DNA of 15,819 bases from Bacteroidota bacterium (GTDB taxonomy: Bacteria; Bacteroidota; Bacteroidia; Bacteroidales; Paludibacteraceae): NCBI GenBank assembly GCA_017860335.1, contig JAFNAU010000011.1, positions 1 through 15,819 on the forward strand, written 5' to 3'. This document shows, in pieces, positions 8,204 to 15,213 of the stretch (position 1 is the stretch's first letter; every line of letters begins with the position of its first letter). Below the pieces are notes generated by a model that saw nothing but the letters and a program-made list of their open reading frames with translations, was not told the origin of the DNA and made no database searches. The position numbers and the translations under genes are program-made.

Positions 8204-9247
8204 TTAAAGTTCTCCGTTTCCGGAAATTTTTTGAAATTCCCTGATATCTGTAATCAGATCCCAGGAGTAACGGATAAATATTTTACCCACTTCATAATCG
8301 GCATAAGGTTGCGGTTTCTCGCCCAGAGCCATTTTCACAAGTGCAGCGGGTTGATTTTGTCCGGCGGCAGCTGTGAGATATATCCAAGCCGGAAAACGAG
8401 GATTGACCTCCATAATGTAAGGTTTTCCATCCTGTGTGAGCATTACTTCCAGTTCGCAACCACCCCGCCATTTCGTCACTGTTACAAATTTTCGTGCCAG
8501 TTCAATCAGTGTTTCATCGTCGAGTGTAATTCCTGCCCATGCTTTGCCTTTATCGGTAATGTAGAGTTTGCGCATGGGAATGATGCTGATGGCGTTACCC
8601 AGACCATCGCCGAGTGCAGCAATGTTTATTTCTGTGCCTTTAATAAATTCCTGAACAATGATTGGCAATCCCCATTTAGCCAGTATTTTATGATACGCTT
8701 TTTCAACCTGATCCATGGTATTGGCAATTATAGCATCGTAGAATTTTCCTTTAACCACCATAGGATAATCAAATTCATCTTCTAATTTTTTCAATTCGCG
8801 AAACTCATGTATAATTTTATCTTCGGGTACAAAAAAATCAAATTTCTTACCAAAATCGAATAGCTTTATCTTGTCGCGAGCTTCAAATTGCTCAAAATCA
8901 GGTAAAAATGTCGCTATACCCAATGCTTTCAGTTGATCGCTCAATTTGATGAAATTATAAAGTTCAGCATCAAAGTTAGGAATAATGAGTTCCAGATTTT
9001 CAATCTCATGGATGTATTTCAACCGGTTCAAGAGACTGTCCGTTCCTGCAGAAGGGTAGGGTATTTGATAGGTTTTGTCGACCAGATCGTGCATATACAG
9101 CCCCGGTTCCAACGACTCGTACGATAATCCGATAATTCTCACATCAAAATCCGGACACTCCCGTATGGCTCTGATAACAGCCACACCCGGACCCGGACTA
9201 TCGATAGCATTCAATGCGGTAACTCCGATTATAATTTTACGTTTCAT
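8204..9247 (-). CDS. ATP-grasp ligase (carbamoyl-phosphate-synthase-like fold)
   Basis: This 347-residue protein has an N-terminal pre-ATP-grasp Rossmann-like domain beginning KIIIGVTALNAIDSPGPGVAV (residues 4-24), then an ATP-grasp fold. Visible motifs are the ATP-binding lysine in YPMVVKGK (161-168), the adenine-contacting IIVQEF (196-201), the acidic metal ligands in CELEVM (264-269), and EVNPRFPAWIYL (280-291), the EINPR-type Mg-binding motif. ATP-grasp enzymes form an acyl-phosphate and join a carboxylate to an amine or thiol. The closest look is to the biotin-carboxylase/CarB ATP-binding domain, but the other domains of those enzymes are missing, so this is a stand-alone ligase. It follows the PqqD-like gene by 32 nt and precedes a decarboxylase. 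That order resembles in principle the BtrJ/BtrK ligase-decarboxylase pair of butirosin synthesis, although no acyl-carrier protein is present. The substrate is not visible. Confidence 0.87.
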   Translation of the reverse strand: MKRKIIIGVTALNAIDSPGPGVAVIRAIRECPDFDVRIIGLSYESLEPGLYMHDLVDKTYQIPYPSAGTDSLLNRLKYIHEIENLELIIPNFDAELYNFIKLSDQLKALGIATFLPDFEQFEARDKIKLFDFGKKFDFFVPEDKIIHEFRELKKLEDEFDYPMVVKGKFYDAIIANTMDQVEKAYHKILAKWGLPIIVQEFIKGTEINIAALGDGLGNAISIIPMRKLYITDKGKAWAGITLDDETLIELARKFVTVTKWRGGCELEVMLTQDGKPYIMEVNPRFPAWIYLTAAAGQNQPAALVKMALGEKPQPYADYEVGKIFIRYSWDLITDIREFQKISGNGEL

Positions 9248-9279
9248 GTACAGTTTCTCTTTTTTTACAGATTTGTATT

Positions 9280-9519
9280 CTATTCCAGTATGCTGTAATC
9301 TTTCAATTGAAGCGTAAAGTCTTCGAGATCGCGTTCGAAAAGCGACCGGTCCACGTCGTATTTATCGCAAATAATATCGGCAACTTCTTTCAAAGCTAAA
9401 TCTTTTTTTAATAAATTAATGATTTCAGCACCAATCGTGTTGGCTGAAAACGAATCGCCTGTTGTGGGATTAAAAATAAATCCTTCATCGCTTGTAGCTA
9501 TGTTCTTTCTGACACGCAT
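9280..9519 (-). CDS. PqqD-like small protein (RiPP-recognition-element fold)
   Basis: This 79-residue protein reads as a compact winged-helix PqqD-family domain. A beta-hairpin region, DEGFIFNPTTGDSFSAN (11-27), is followed by three helices (TIGAEIINLLKKD, ALKEVADIICDKYD and the C-terminal SLFERDLEDFTLQL). Members of this family bind leader peptides for modifying enzymes in PQQ and other RiPP pathways. Here no radical-SAM enzyme and no precursor peptide are visible, and the neighbours are an ATP-grasp ligase and a decarboxylase, so a role in PQQ synthesis is unlikely. It may present a peptide or protein substrate to the ligase. It is the first gene of the run, with 240 nt of non-coding DNA upstream. 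The ATG at 9519 is the first usable start after a run of stops. Confidence 0.8.
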   Translation of the reverse strand: MRVRKNIATSDEGFIFNPTTGDSFSANTIGAEIINLLKKDLALKEVADIICDKYDVDRSLFERDLEDFTLQLKDYSILE

Positions 9520-9567
9520 GTTTAAATCTTCAAGTGTTTAAGTGAAACAGATAATTAATATTTGCCG

Positions 9568-9594
9568 GTAAATGAATTTACACGATTAAGCGTG
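9568..9594. promoter_or_regulatory. Two adjoining dyads upstream of the six-gene operon (candidate operator)
   Basis: GTAAAT-GA-ATTTAC (9568-9581) and CACG-ATTAAG-CGTG (9581-9594) are two perfect inverted repeats that share one base. They end 49 bases before the start codon of the PqqD-like gene. GATTAA is also repeated directly at 9584-9589 and 9594-9599. Such paired dyads can bind a dimeric regulator or form a small structure in the 5' leader. I found no clean promoter nearby, so the role is a guess. Confidence 0.35.
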
Positions 9595-9694
9595 ATTAAT
9601 TTGCTTCAGTTATTGTGACTAAATTTTCTTAATTTGAATAGCGTAAAAATTCTAGATGTTTTCAAGTTTCTAATTCAGCTAAATACTATCCAAA

Positions 9695-9734
9695 CTTCAG
9701 ATTATCAGAATTTCAAAAAATCAGTAATCTGAAG
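9695..9734. repeat. 10-bp perfect inverted repeat with 20-nt spacer between the DUF2202 gene and the operon
   Basis: CTTCAGATTA at 9695-9704 is the exact reverse complement of TAATCTGAAG at 9725-9734. It lies 25 nt past the DUF2202 stop on the minus strand. It could form a long-loop stem in that transcript, but no U-tract follows, so it is not a typical intrinsic terminator. It may be a regulator site for the downstream operon. Confidence 0.55.
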
Positions 9735-9759
9735 CCTGGATGATATTTATAATTTTAAT

Positions 9760-10425
9760 TTATTTGCCGATTATTGCATTGTATTGTTCCTGACTTAATA
9801 CCGTCGGGACATAGGTCACACCTCTTACTTTCAGCACGCTGGTAAAAGCTTTCAGATGAAAGATTGAGCCCCTCAACAGATTACTGTAAACAAATTGAAT
9901 ATTAGTGTTTTTTGTTTTAGCAATCAGTTTCATTAAGTCGTTGATGTCAGTTTCTTCGATTAAGGCACCCACTTTCAGTGCGTCAACAGCGGTTATTGCT
10001 TCGGTTGTAAATTTGTTGTACAACTCCTGCAGTTCCTGATTGGTGAATTCACCGGGTGCTGGTTTCGCCGGATCGGTAAGTCCATAATTATTAATTAACC
10101 TCAATACAGCTGATGCATGCTGATTTTCACTTTTTGTGATGTTGCCAAAAGTGCGGACATTAAATTTAGCGTAGAAGAAAGCGTACACATCGCGTGCCAT
10201 TTTTTCTTCTTCACGCATTAAATACAAGCCTGCAATTTCATCTTCGCTCAAAGCAGCAGAATCGTAGGAAAATGTTGCAACTCTGGAAATATCTCCCATT
10301 TCTAATATGGCTTTTTCATCCATTCCAGCATTGATTTCTTCCTCATTAGTATTATTTCCAGAACATGAAACTAAATTTAAAGGAAGAAACAGTGTGCCTA
10401 AAATTAAAAAAAATGATGTTTTCAT
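9760..10425 (-). CDS. DUF2202 ferritin-like lipoprotein
   Basis: The protein has 221 residues when started at the ATG at 10425. Residues 1-21 are a lipoprotein signal (MKTSFFLILGT..LVSC, lipobox Cys21), which places it on the outer or inner membrane facing the periplasm. The body matches the DUF2202 family: LYLMREEEKMARDVY (about 67-81), FGNITKSENQHASAV with an ExxH pair (E100, H103), and NLLRGSIFHLKAF (about 182-194). These fit a four-helix ferritin-like bundle that could bind a di-metal centre; no activity is established that I can cite. The frame stays open to an ATG at 10512. That 29-residue extension is not a signal sequence and would place the start on top of the predicted -33 box, so I reject it. 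No partner gene is obvious; the gene is separated from both neighbours by more than 200 nt. Confidence 0.85.
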   Translation of the reverse strand: MKTSFFLILGTLFLPLNLVSCSGNNTNEEEINAGMDEKAILEMGDISRVATFSYDSAALSEDEIAGLYLMREEEKMARDVYAFFYAKFNVRTFGNITKSENQHASAVLRLINNYGLTDPAKPAPGEFTNQELQELYNKFTTEAITAVDALKVGALIEETDINDLMKLIAKTKNTNIQFVYSNLLRGSIFHLKAFTSVLKVRGVTYVPTVLSQEQYNAIIGK

Positions 10426-10481
10426 AATTGTTTTTTTTTGATTTTTAATAATGCATTTTTTCTCTGAAATTAATTTCGCAT

Positions 10482-10512
10482 TAAAATTAGATATTATCAA
10501 AAATCGTGTCAA
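10482..10512 (-). promoter_or_regulatory. Candidate Bacteroidota-type promoter for the DUF2202 gene
   Basis: On the minus strand, TTG (10512-10510) is followed after 20 nt by TAATTTTA (10489-10482). This is one base off the Bacteroidota -7 consensus TAnnTTTG. It would start transcription about 50 nt before the ATG at 10425 and supports that start over the ATG at 10512. Confidence 0.4.
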
Positions 10513-10653
10513 CTAATTTCAGTAAACAACCCATTTCAATAAGTAAAATCCTGTTTATGAAAATGTTTTTTTCAGATATACAATTAAAGCAACATCCAAA
10601 TGCAGAATAATTCATTTTATAAATTCTCATTAAAAGTATCAGACAAATCTGTT

Positions 10654-12735
10654 TTATAATCTCATTTTGAATGTTTTACCCGAAATCCGGATAATATAAA
10701 TTCCGCTAACCGGTACTTTTAATCGCCAGGAGTAATCCGTTGCTGTCGAAGTCTTCAATAATGTGCCATTCATGCTGTAAATCTCAATTTTCTCTCCCGG
10801 AGTAAGACCTTCGGCCACAATAATCTGTTTTTTACAATAAATACGAAGATTGCTCTTAACGGATTTTATTGCAGTATCCATAAAATCGCTTTCAGAGACT
10901 TGCGTAAATTCATTCCAGTAATTTGTATTCATATAATCTTTAGCAGCACCAATCGGCACAACCAGCTTGCAGATGGTTTTGTTGATCTGATCAAGGGTGT
11001 AATAATCTACAACAGGCGGAACGGTACGTTTAATTTCAAACTGTTGTAAAGCAGTGCAATTGTAGAATGCGCCATTTCCTATCTGGCTTACATTTTCAGG
11101 TATCCGGATTTTTGTTAGTGAGCTGCAATATTCAAAGGCATATTTATCAATAGCCGTTAACGAAGCAGGCAGGATAATATCAGTCAACAGATTGCACCCG
11201 TCAAATGCAGAATAACCGATATAACATACTGTAGCTGGTATTTTATAACTGCCATTTTTAGAAAGAGGACAAATGTATAGCGAATCCTGATTTCGGTTAA
11301 ATACCAATCCTTCGCTGGATGAGAATTTCGTATTAGCCTGGCCCACTTCAAATCCGGTAATCAGTTTGCATCCATAAAAAGCATAAGATCCAATCTGTTT
11401 TACTTCGTCAGGAATGTACATTACACCTGTAAGATTGGCACAATAAGCGAAAGCAGCCGGATCAATTTCTCTTATTGTTGGTGGCATTTGATAATCTCCG
11501 CTTTTCGATATCGGACACGATATTAACCTCTCTTTTGTTTTTGTCATCAGTACATCATTTTCTGATGTGAAATAAAGATTACTTTCGTCCACATTAAAGC
11601 CTGAAAGCTGACTACAACCATAAAAAGCATAATAACCGATATAGTCAACCAGTTGAGGGATGGCAATTGTTCCGGTTAGTTTGTTGCAGTTGTAAAAGGC
11701 ATGACTACCAATAAGTTTTACGGATGATAGTATGGTAAACGGACCGGTTTTTCCTCCGGGACAAATGAATAATGTGTCGAGTAACTTAGAGTATAATACA
11801 TCATTATTAGATGCATAAGCCGGATTTAGGCTATTTACATTGAAAGAGCTTATATTGTTGCTTTCGAAAAAACAATATTCACCCAACTTGGTAAGTGAGG
11901 CAGGAAAGCTCACTGCGCCGGTCAGATTCCAGCAGCCATAGAATGCTCCGTCATCCAATTTCCTGAGTGTAGAAGGAAGATTAAGGTTTCCGGTAATGCC
12001 GGAACAATAGGAAAAAGCATAACTTCCCACCGAAATGAGAGATGAAGGAAGAGTAACTGTAGTCAGATTATAACAATTTTCAAAAGCAGATGCACCTATG
12101 TGTTTGACTGTTAACGGAATGTTGTAAATCCCAACTTTTGCAGGGGGATACAAAAATAAGGTATCCTGTGCTTTATTGAAAAGTACACCGTTGGAAGAGG
12201 AATATCTTGTATTTGAACTAGCTACCGAGAAGGCTGTAATGGAAGAACAACCATAAAAAGCATAATCGGCAATGGATTTAACAGAGGATGGAAAATTAAC
12301 AGTTCCGGTGAGATTCCATGCGTAATAAAATGCTAAATAACCGATACTAACTGTACCGGAAGGTAACTTAATACTGGTGAGTGATGATTTGTATGTGAAT
12401 AAATAGGGATTGTAGAATGCATACATGGGAATTTCATTCGCTGGATACGTTATGCTTATGCCGGAATTTGTACCGTCAGAGCCTGTGTGACTTCTTATGG
12501 ATGATAATGACAGATCAACAACCGAAACAACCTTCATCTTGTCGCGTATAAAAGCAAAGTCACGGGTATCGATATTTCCGGATATGGTGAGTACAGTTAC
12601 TGTTTTAGCTTCGGTTTCTGTTATCAGGTATTGAAGAGTTCCCGGAGTGCTAACATTTACAGTTTTATAGACCTGAGCCGACACATTGGTACAAGTCAGT
12701 ATTAAAACAATGAGAGTGAAAAAAGCAGATTTCAT
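10654..12735 (-). CDS. Secreted BspA-like leucine-rich-repeat protein with type IX secretion sorting domain
   Basis: This 693-residue protein has a signal peptide (residues 1-20, ending NVSA). It is followed by LRR_5/BspA-type repeats from about 95 to 570, with the recurring pattern IG..AFYGC..LTG...LP..L. A second element is interspersed four times: N..(Y/F)..S(N/E).(V/L)(L/F)....D.L..(C/Y)P..K.G.Y.IP, starting near residues 174, 303, 386 and 467, which gives a higher-order unit of about 82 residues in the last three copies. Residues about 627-693 (IEIYSMNGTLLKT, VSGIYIIRISGKTFKMRL) form a type-A C-terminal sorting domain for the type IX secretion system. The protein should therefore be released or attached at the cell surface. 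BspA relatives are adhesins that bind host proteins or other bacteria, but the ligand here is unknown. The gene starts 51 nt after the response-regulator stop, so it may be read from the same transcript. Confidence 0.92.
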   Translation of the reverse strand: MKSAFFTLIVLILTCTNVSAQVYKTVNVSTPGTLQYLITETEAKTVTVLTISGNIDTRDFAFIRDKMKVVSVVDLSLSSIRSHTGSDGTNSGISITYPANEIPMYAFYNPYLFTYKSSLTSIKLPSGTVSIGYLAFYYAWNLTGTVNFPSSVKSIADYAFYGCSSITAFSVASSNTRYSSSNGVLFNKAQDTLFLYPPAKVGIYNIPLTVKHIGASAFENCYNLTTVTLPSSLISVGSYAFSYCSGITGNLNLPSTLRKLDDGAFYGCWNLTGAVSFPASLTKLGEYCFFESNNISSFNVNSLNPAYASNNDVLYSKLLDTLFICPGGKTGPFTILSSVKLIGSHAFYNCNKLTGTIAIPQLVDYIGYYAFYGCSQLSGFNVDESNLYFTSENDVLMTKTKERLISCPISKSGDYQMPPTIREIDPAAFAYCANLTGVMYIPDEVKQIGSYAFYGCKLITGFEVGQANTKFSSSEGLVFNRNQDSLYICPLSKNGSYKIPATVCYIGYSAFDGCNLLTDIILPASLTAIDKYAFEYCSSLTKIRIPENVSQIGNGAFYNCTALQQFEIKRTVPPVVDYYTLDQINKTICKLVVPIGAAKDYMNTNYWNEFTQVSESDFMDTAIKSVKSNLRIYCKKQIIVAEGLTPGEKIEIYSMNGTLLKTSTATDYSWRLKVPVSGIYIIRISGKTFKMRL

Positions 12736-12786
12736 GGCAGTAACAAGTCGGGATTAATATGATATTCAGAATCAGTTATAAATGTT

Positions 12787-13506
12787 TCACAGAGAGTTTA
12801 TTTTGCTGCTTATAAATTTCTGAAACGTTTCATTGTAAAGCTCGCCAACGGGAATTTTTATTTTCTCACCGAGATAAATCCGGTTGCGGTCAATTGCAGT
12901 AATTTTTTCCAGGTTTATAATGAATGAACGGTGTATTCGCATGAACTTTTTTTCAGGAAGTTGTTTTTCAATTATTTTCAGCCTCATCAGGGTGGTTATA
13001 CATTCTTTTTCACTCAGATAAATTTTAATGTATTCGTTTGCACTTTCGATATAGACAATATCGTCAAGCAATACCCGAACCACCTTGTAATCAGATTTAA
13101 CGTATATTTCAGTGTTTTGTGCTGGCTGATTGATTTTCAGATTTGTAAGTTCGAACAGGTTTTTTGTTTTATTCACAGCTTTCAGAAACGAATTGTAGCT
13201 GATTGGTTTCAATAAATAATCAATGGCTTCAACCTGAAAACCTTCAAAAGCATATTCGCTGAAGGCTGTGGTGAAAATGATTTGTGGCTTTTTTGTCAGG
13301 GATTTCACAAAGTCCATCCCATTAAGGTCAGGCATATTGATATCGACAAAAATCAAATCAATTTCTTTGTTTTCAATAATATCCATAGCGTCGAAAGCAC
13401 TTTGGCACAATTCAGCTTTCTCCAGAAAAGGAGTTTTATCAATGTATGAGCTGATTTGCTGCAATGCCAGCGGTTCATCGTCAATGGCTAAACATCTTAT
13501 TTTCAT
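12787..13506 (-). CDS. LytTR-family response regulator
   Basis: This 239-residue protein has an N-terminal receiver domain (about 1-120) with the acidic pocket D9/D10, the phospho-acceptor D55 in LIFVDINMPDLNG, T79/T80 and K100 in LLKPIS. A LytTR DNA-binding domain covers about 133-235 (IVYIESANEYIKIYL, MRIHRSFIINLEKI, IPVGELYNETFQKF). Proteins of this layout bind paired direct repeats upstream of target promoters after phosphorylation by a LytS-type kinase. The start overlaps the kinase gene by 26 nt, which implies translational coupling with it. All key receiver residues are present. Targets cannot be read from the sequence; the LRR gene directly downstream is a candidate. Confidence 0.95.
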   Translation of the reverse strand: MKIRCLAIDDEPLALQQISSYIDKTPFLEKAELCQSAFDAMDIIENKEIDLIFVDINMPDLNGMDFVKSLTKKPQIIFTTAFSEYAFEGFQVEAIDYLLKPISYNSFLKAVNKTKNLFELTNLKINQPAQNTEIYVKSDYKVVRVLLDDIVYIESANEYIKIYLSEKECITTLMRLKIIEKQLPEKKFMRIHRSFIINLEKITAIDRNRIYLGEKIKIPVGELYNETFQKFISSKINSL

Positions 13507-14635
13507 AAAGCGGTATTGATAGATTTACTTCAAATTCATTTTCCTTGTCAGAAATTGCAAGCGAATATTCTTTTTTATAGAGCAGATCAAGGTTACGTCG
13601 TATATTTTCCAACCCGATACCTGAATATTGTGTTTTTTTAGTCGTATTGCCCGGATGTTTACTGTTGAGAACAATGCAATGAAGTTTTTTGTCCTGAATT
13701 TCAAGTTTGAATAGTACGTACGACTGATGGCGATAACTGATGCCGTGCTTGAAAGCATTTTCGATAAATGAAATAAACAGCATCGGCGGTATCGGCACAT
13801 CAGGAATGACATCGGGTACCTGATAATCGATTTTTACCTTCTCGGAGTAACGAAGCTGCATCAATTCAAAATAGCTTTCGATAAACTGAAGTTCTTTATT
13901 CAGGCTGGTTTTACCCTGCGAACTATCATATAATAAATAACGCATCAGTGTTGATAAGCGAATTACAGATTCTTTTGCATTCTCGACATTAATGTCCATC
14001 AAAGCGTGGATATTATTGAGTGTATTCATCAGAAAATGAGGATTTATCTGATGACGCAATAAAGCAAGTTCTGTTTTAAGTTGCTCTTTTTCAATATCTT
14101 TTCTTCTGCTTTCTTCGTTTATCCAGCGGATGAAGGTTTTTTCGGTGGTACCGGCTCCAATTGCCAGAAAAGCGATAATCATATAATCAAAGAAAATCCG
14201 GGTTGCTGATTTTTGTTGTGCTTCCTGGTTGGGTCTGAAACCCTCCGGTGGTGGCATTGTATTCCCGAGTTCCATCGGCGGCAATCCCGGACCTATTTCC
14301 ATCGGTGGCATTTCTGTCTGATTTTTCGACCGATAATCTTTCTGTATCCAAATAACTGAGCAAATTATTATGACAGAAGAAAACAGAACTGCCAATATGT
14401 ATTTGATGTATTTTTTAGGAAAGAGTAAACGGGGTACAAAAATGTAAATATTGAGAAGGAAGACAATAAAAAGGGCAGCAATAAGTATCCAGTCATCCAA
14501 AACTTTATCCCAGATTATCGTTCCGAAAATTCTGTTTTGAAAAAATGGTAAAGAAAAAACGGCGAACCATATCATTAAAATGATACAAAATTCAATAATT
14601 CTGAAATGTGATATTTTTCTGATATTGATTGCCAT
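13481..14635 (-). CDS. LytS/YehU-type membrane sensor histidine kinase with Pro/Met-rich loop
   Basis: This 384-residue protein has four membrane segments at about 11-30, 47-68, 78-97 and 146-164, then a short linker and a His_kinase (LytS-type) domain. The phospho-acceptor is H200 in LRHQINPHFLMN, the N-box is FIENAFKHG (290-298), and the ATP lid G-box is SGIGLENIRRNL (338-349). Between segments 3 and 4 lies a loop of about 48 residues (98-145). By topology it should be periplasmic, and it contains repeated Pro-Met-Glu units (EMPPMEIG, LPPMELG, TMPPPEG). This is probably the only part exposed for sensing. It phosphorylates the adjacent LytTR regulator. A good promoter lies about 30 nt upstream, so this is the first gene of the transcript. 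Confidence 0.95.
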   Translation of the reverse strand: MAINIRKISHFRIIEFCIILMIWFAVFSLPFFQNRIFGTIIWDKVLDDWILIAALFIVFLLNIYIFVPRLLFPKKYIKYILAVLFSSVIIICSVIWIQKDYRSKNQTEMPPMEIGPGLPPMELGNTMPPPEGFRPNQEAQQKSATRIFFDYMIIAFLAIGAGTTEKTFIRWINEESRRKDIEKEQLKTELALLRHQINPHFLMNTLNNIHALMDINVENAKESVIRLSTLMRYLLYDSSQGKTSLNKELQFIESYFELMQLRYSEKVKIDYQVPDVIPDVPIPPMLFISFIENAFKHGISYRHQSYVLFKLEIQDKKLHCIVLNSKHPGNTTKKTQYSGIGLENIRRNLDLLYKKEYSLAISDKENEFEVNLSIPLYENKMFSH

Positions 14636-14665
14636 AACTCAAATGCTAAGATTTTCTTTTTCGAA

Positions 14666-14696
14666 CAAATATAGCTTTGAAATATCAAATAACAAT
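14666..14696 (-). promoter_or_regulatory. Bacteroidota-type promoter of the kinase/regulator operon
   Basis: On the minus strand the -33 element ATTG (14696-14693) is followed after exactly 19 nt by TATATTTG (14673-14666), a perfect match to the TAnnTTTG -7 box. The kinase ATG at 14635 is about 30 nt further on, giving a leader of roughly 20-25 nt. This is the clearest promoter in the window. Confidence 0.65.
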
Positions 14697-14757
14697 ACAA
14701 AATTAAGTAGAAAGGTAAAATCTATAAGTAAAATCTTTCATGAAGATGTAGATTAAC

Positions 14758-14795
14758 AAAAAAACCGACTTGTCATTATGTGACAAATCGGTTTT
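14758..14795 (-). terminator. Rho-independent terminator behind the rplI remnant
   Basis: AAAACCGA-C-TTGTCA (14761-14775) pairs with TGACAA-A-TCGGTTTT (14781-14795) around the loop TTATG, giving 14 base pairs with one mismatch. On the minus strand the stem runs into seven Ts (14764-14758). It begins 25 nt past the rplI-remnant stop codon. It also shields the kinase promoter from transcription entering from the right. Confidence 0.85.
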
Positions 14796-14820
14796 AAGAT
14801 GATTTTGAATCGATAGAAAC

Positions 14821-14952
14821 TTATTCAGATACCACTTCGAATGGAATTTCTACAGATACTTCTTTGAGAAGTTTGATAGTAGCCTGATACGAACCAACTT
14901 CTTTAACGGGATCTTTGATAGCCTCGGTTTTATACAAAAATAATTTAGGCAT
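14821..14952 (-). pseudogene. rplI: 3' remnant of rplI (ribosomal protein L9 C-terminus)
   Basis: A 43-codon minus-strand frame opens at the ATG at 14952 and ends at TAA 14821. From residue 11 it reads AIKDPVKEVGSYQATIKLLK and then EVSVEIPFEVVSE to the stop. This is the C-terminal end of ribosomal protein L9 as found in Bacteroidota, which closes with VKEVG-Y...KLHKEVSVEIPFEVVAE. A full L9 has about 147 residues, so only about the last 33 are present. The first ten residues (MPKLFLYKTE) do not look like L9, and an in-frame stop lies four codons before the ATG. The usual His in KLHKEV is Leu here. With its terminator still attached, it looks like a broken-off gene end left by a rearrangement or an integration event, not a working ribosomal gene. 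Confidence 0.8.
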
Positions 14953-15034
14953 TACAACGGATTATCATTTTAAATTTAATATAGCTTATTGGTATTCTGA
15001 TTACTTTATTTAAATCTGACTTCTTGATTAACAT

Positions 15035-15172
15035 TTAATTGTTGGAGTATTTATCCCTGGTTATAATTTCAAAACGGGGGTATGGAATTCCGCCGGATAT
15101 AATAATATTATCCATACGGTTCACATTATTCTCCATTGTATTCATTATTCTTAAATAGTTACTTTGTGTCAT
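15035..15172 (-). CDS. Possible 45-residue small ORF, unrecognised
   Basis: A minus-strand frame of 45 codons starts at the ATG at 15172 (MTQSNYLRIMNTMENN) and ends with EIITRDKYSNN and TAA. I do not recognise it. Its central codons (ISGGIPYPRFEI) look more protein-like than the surrounding AT-rich DNA, but it has no signal peptide or known motif. It overlaps the likely promoter of the plus-strand beta-helix gene. It could be another gene remnant like the neighbouring L9 tail, or chance. Confidence 0.25.
   Translation of the reverse strand: MTQSNYLRIMNTMENNVNRMDNIIISGGIPYPRFEIITRDKYSNN
15080..15117. repeat. 7-bp inverted repeat with an inner AT-rich dyad
   Basis: GTATGGA (15080-15086) is the reverse complement of TCCATAC (15111-15117). 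The second arm overlaps a smaller imperfect dyad, GGATATAATAATATTATCC (15095-15113). It lies about 100 nt before the plus-strand gene start. It is short enough to arise by chance; I list it as a possible regulator site. Confidence 0.25.
15136..15166 (+). promoter_or_regulatory. Candidate promoter of the beta-helix protein gene
   Basis: TTG at 15136-15138, then 20 nt, then TTACTTTG at 15159-15166, one base off the TAnnTTTG -7 box. Transcription would start about 40 nt before the ATG at 15214. The intervening leader is A/T only (ATTAATTAATTAAAAAAAAT), as is usual in front of Bacteroidota genes, without a Shine-Dalgarno sequence. Confidence 0.4.
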
Positions 15173-15213
15173 ATTTAAAATAACTTATTTATTAATTAAT
15201 TAAAAAAAATACT

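Noticed and set aside
8231..8785. 184-codon plus-strand open frame antisense to the ATP-grasp gene
   Set aside because: It lies wholly opposite a well-supported gene, is rich in Cys, His and Phe, and has no recognisable domain. It is a shadow frame.
9280..9519. PQQ biosynthesis gene pqqD
   Set aside because: No pqqA, B, C or E is present, and the neighbours do not fit the PQQ pathway.
10426..10512. N-terminal extension of the DUF2202 protein from the ATG at 10512
   Set aside because: The extension is Lys/Asn/Ile-rich, is not a signal peptide, would bury the lipoprotein signal at residue 30, and overlaps the candidate promoter.
10630..10653. Short CAGA/TCTG stem after the LRR gene as a terminator
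   Set aside because: The stem is only 4 bp and lacks a clear T-tract.
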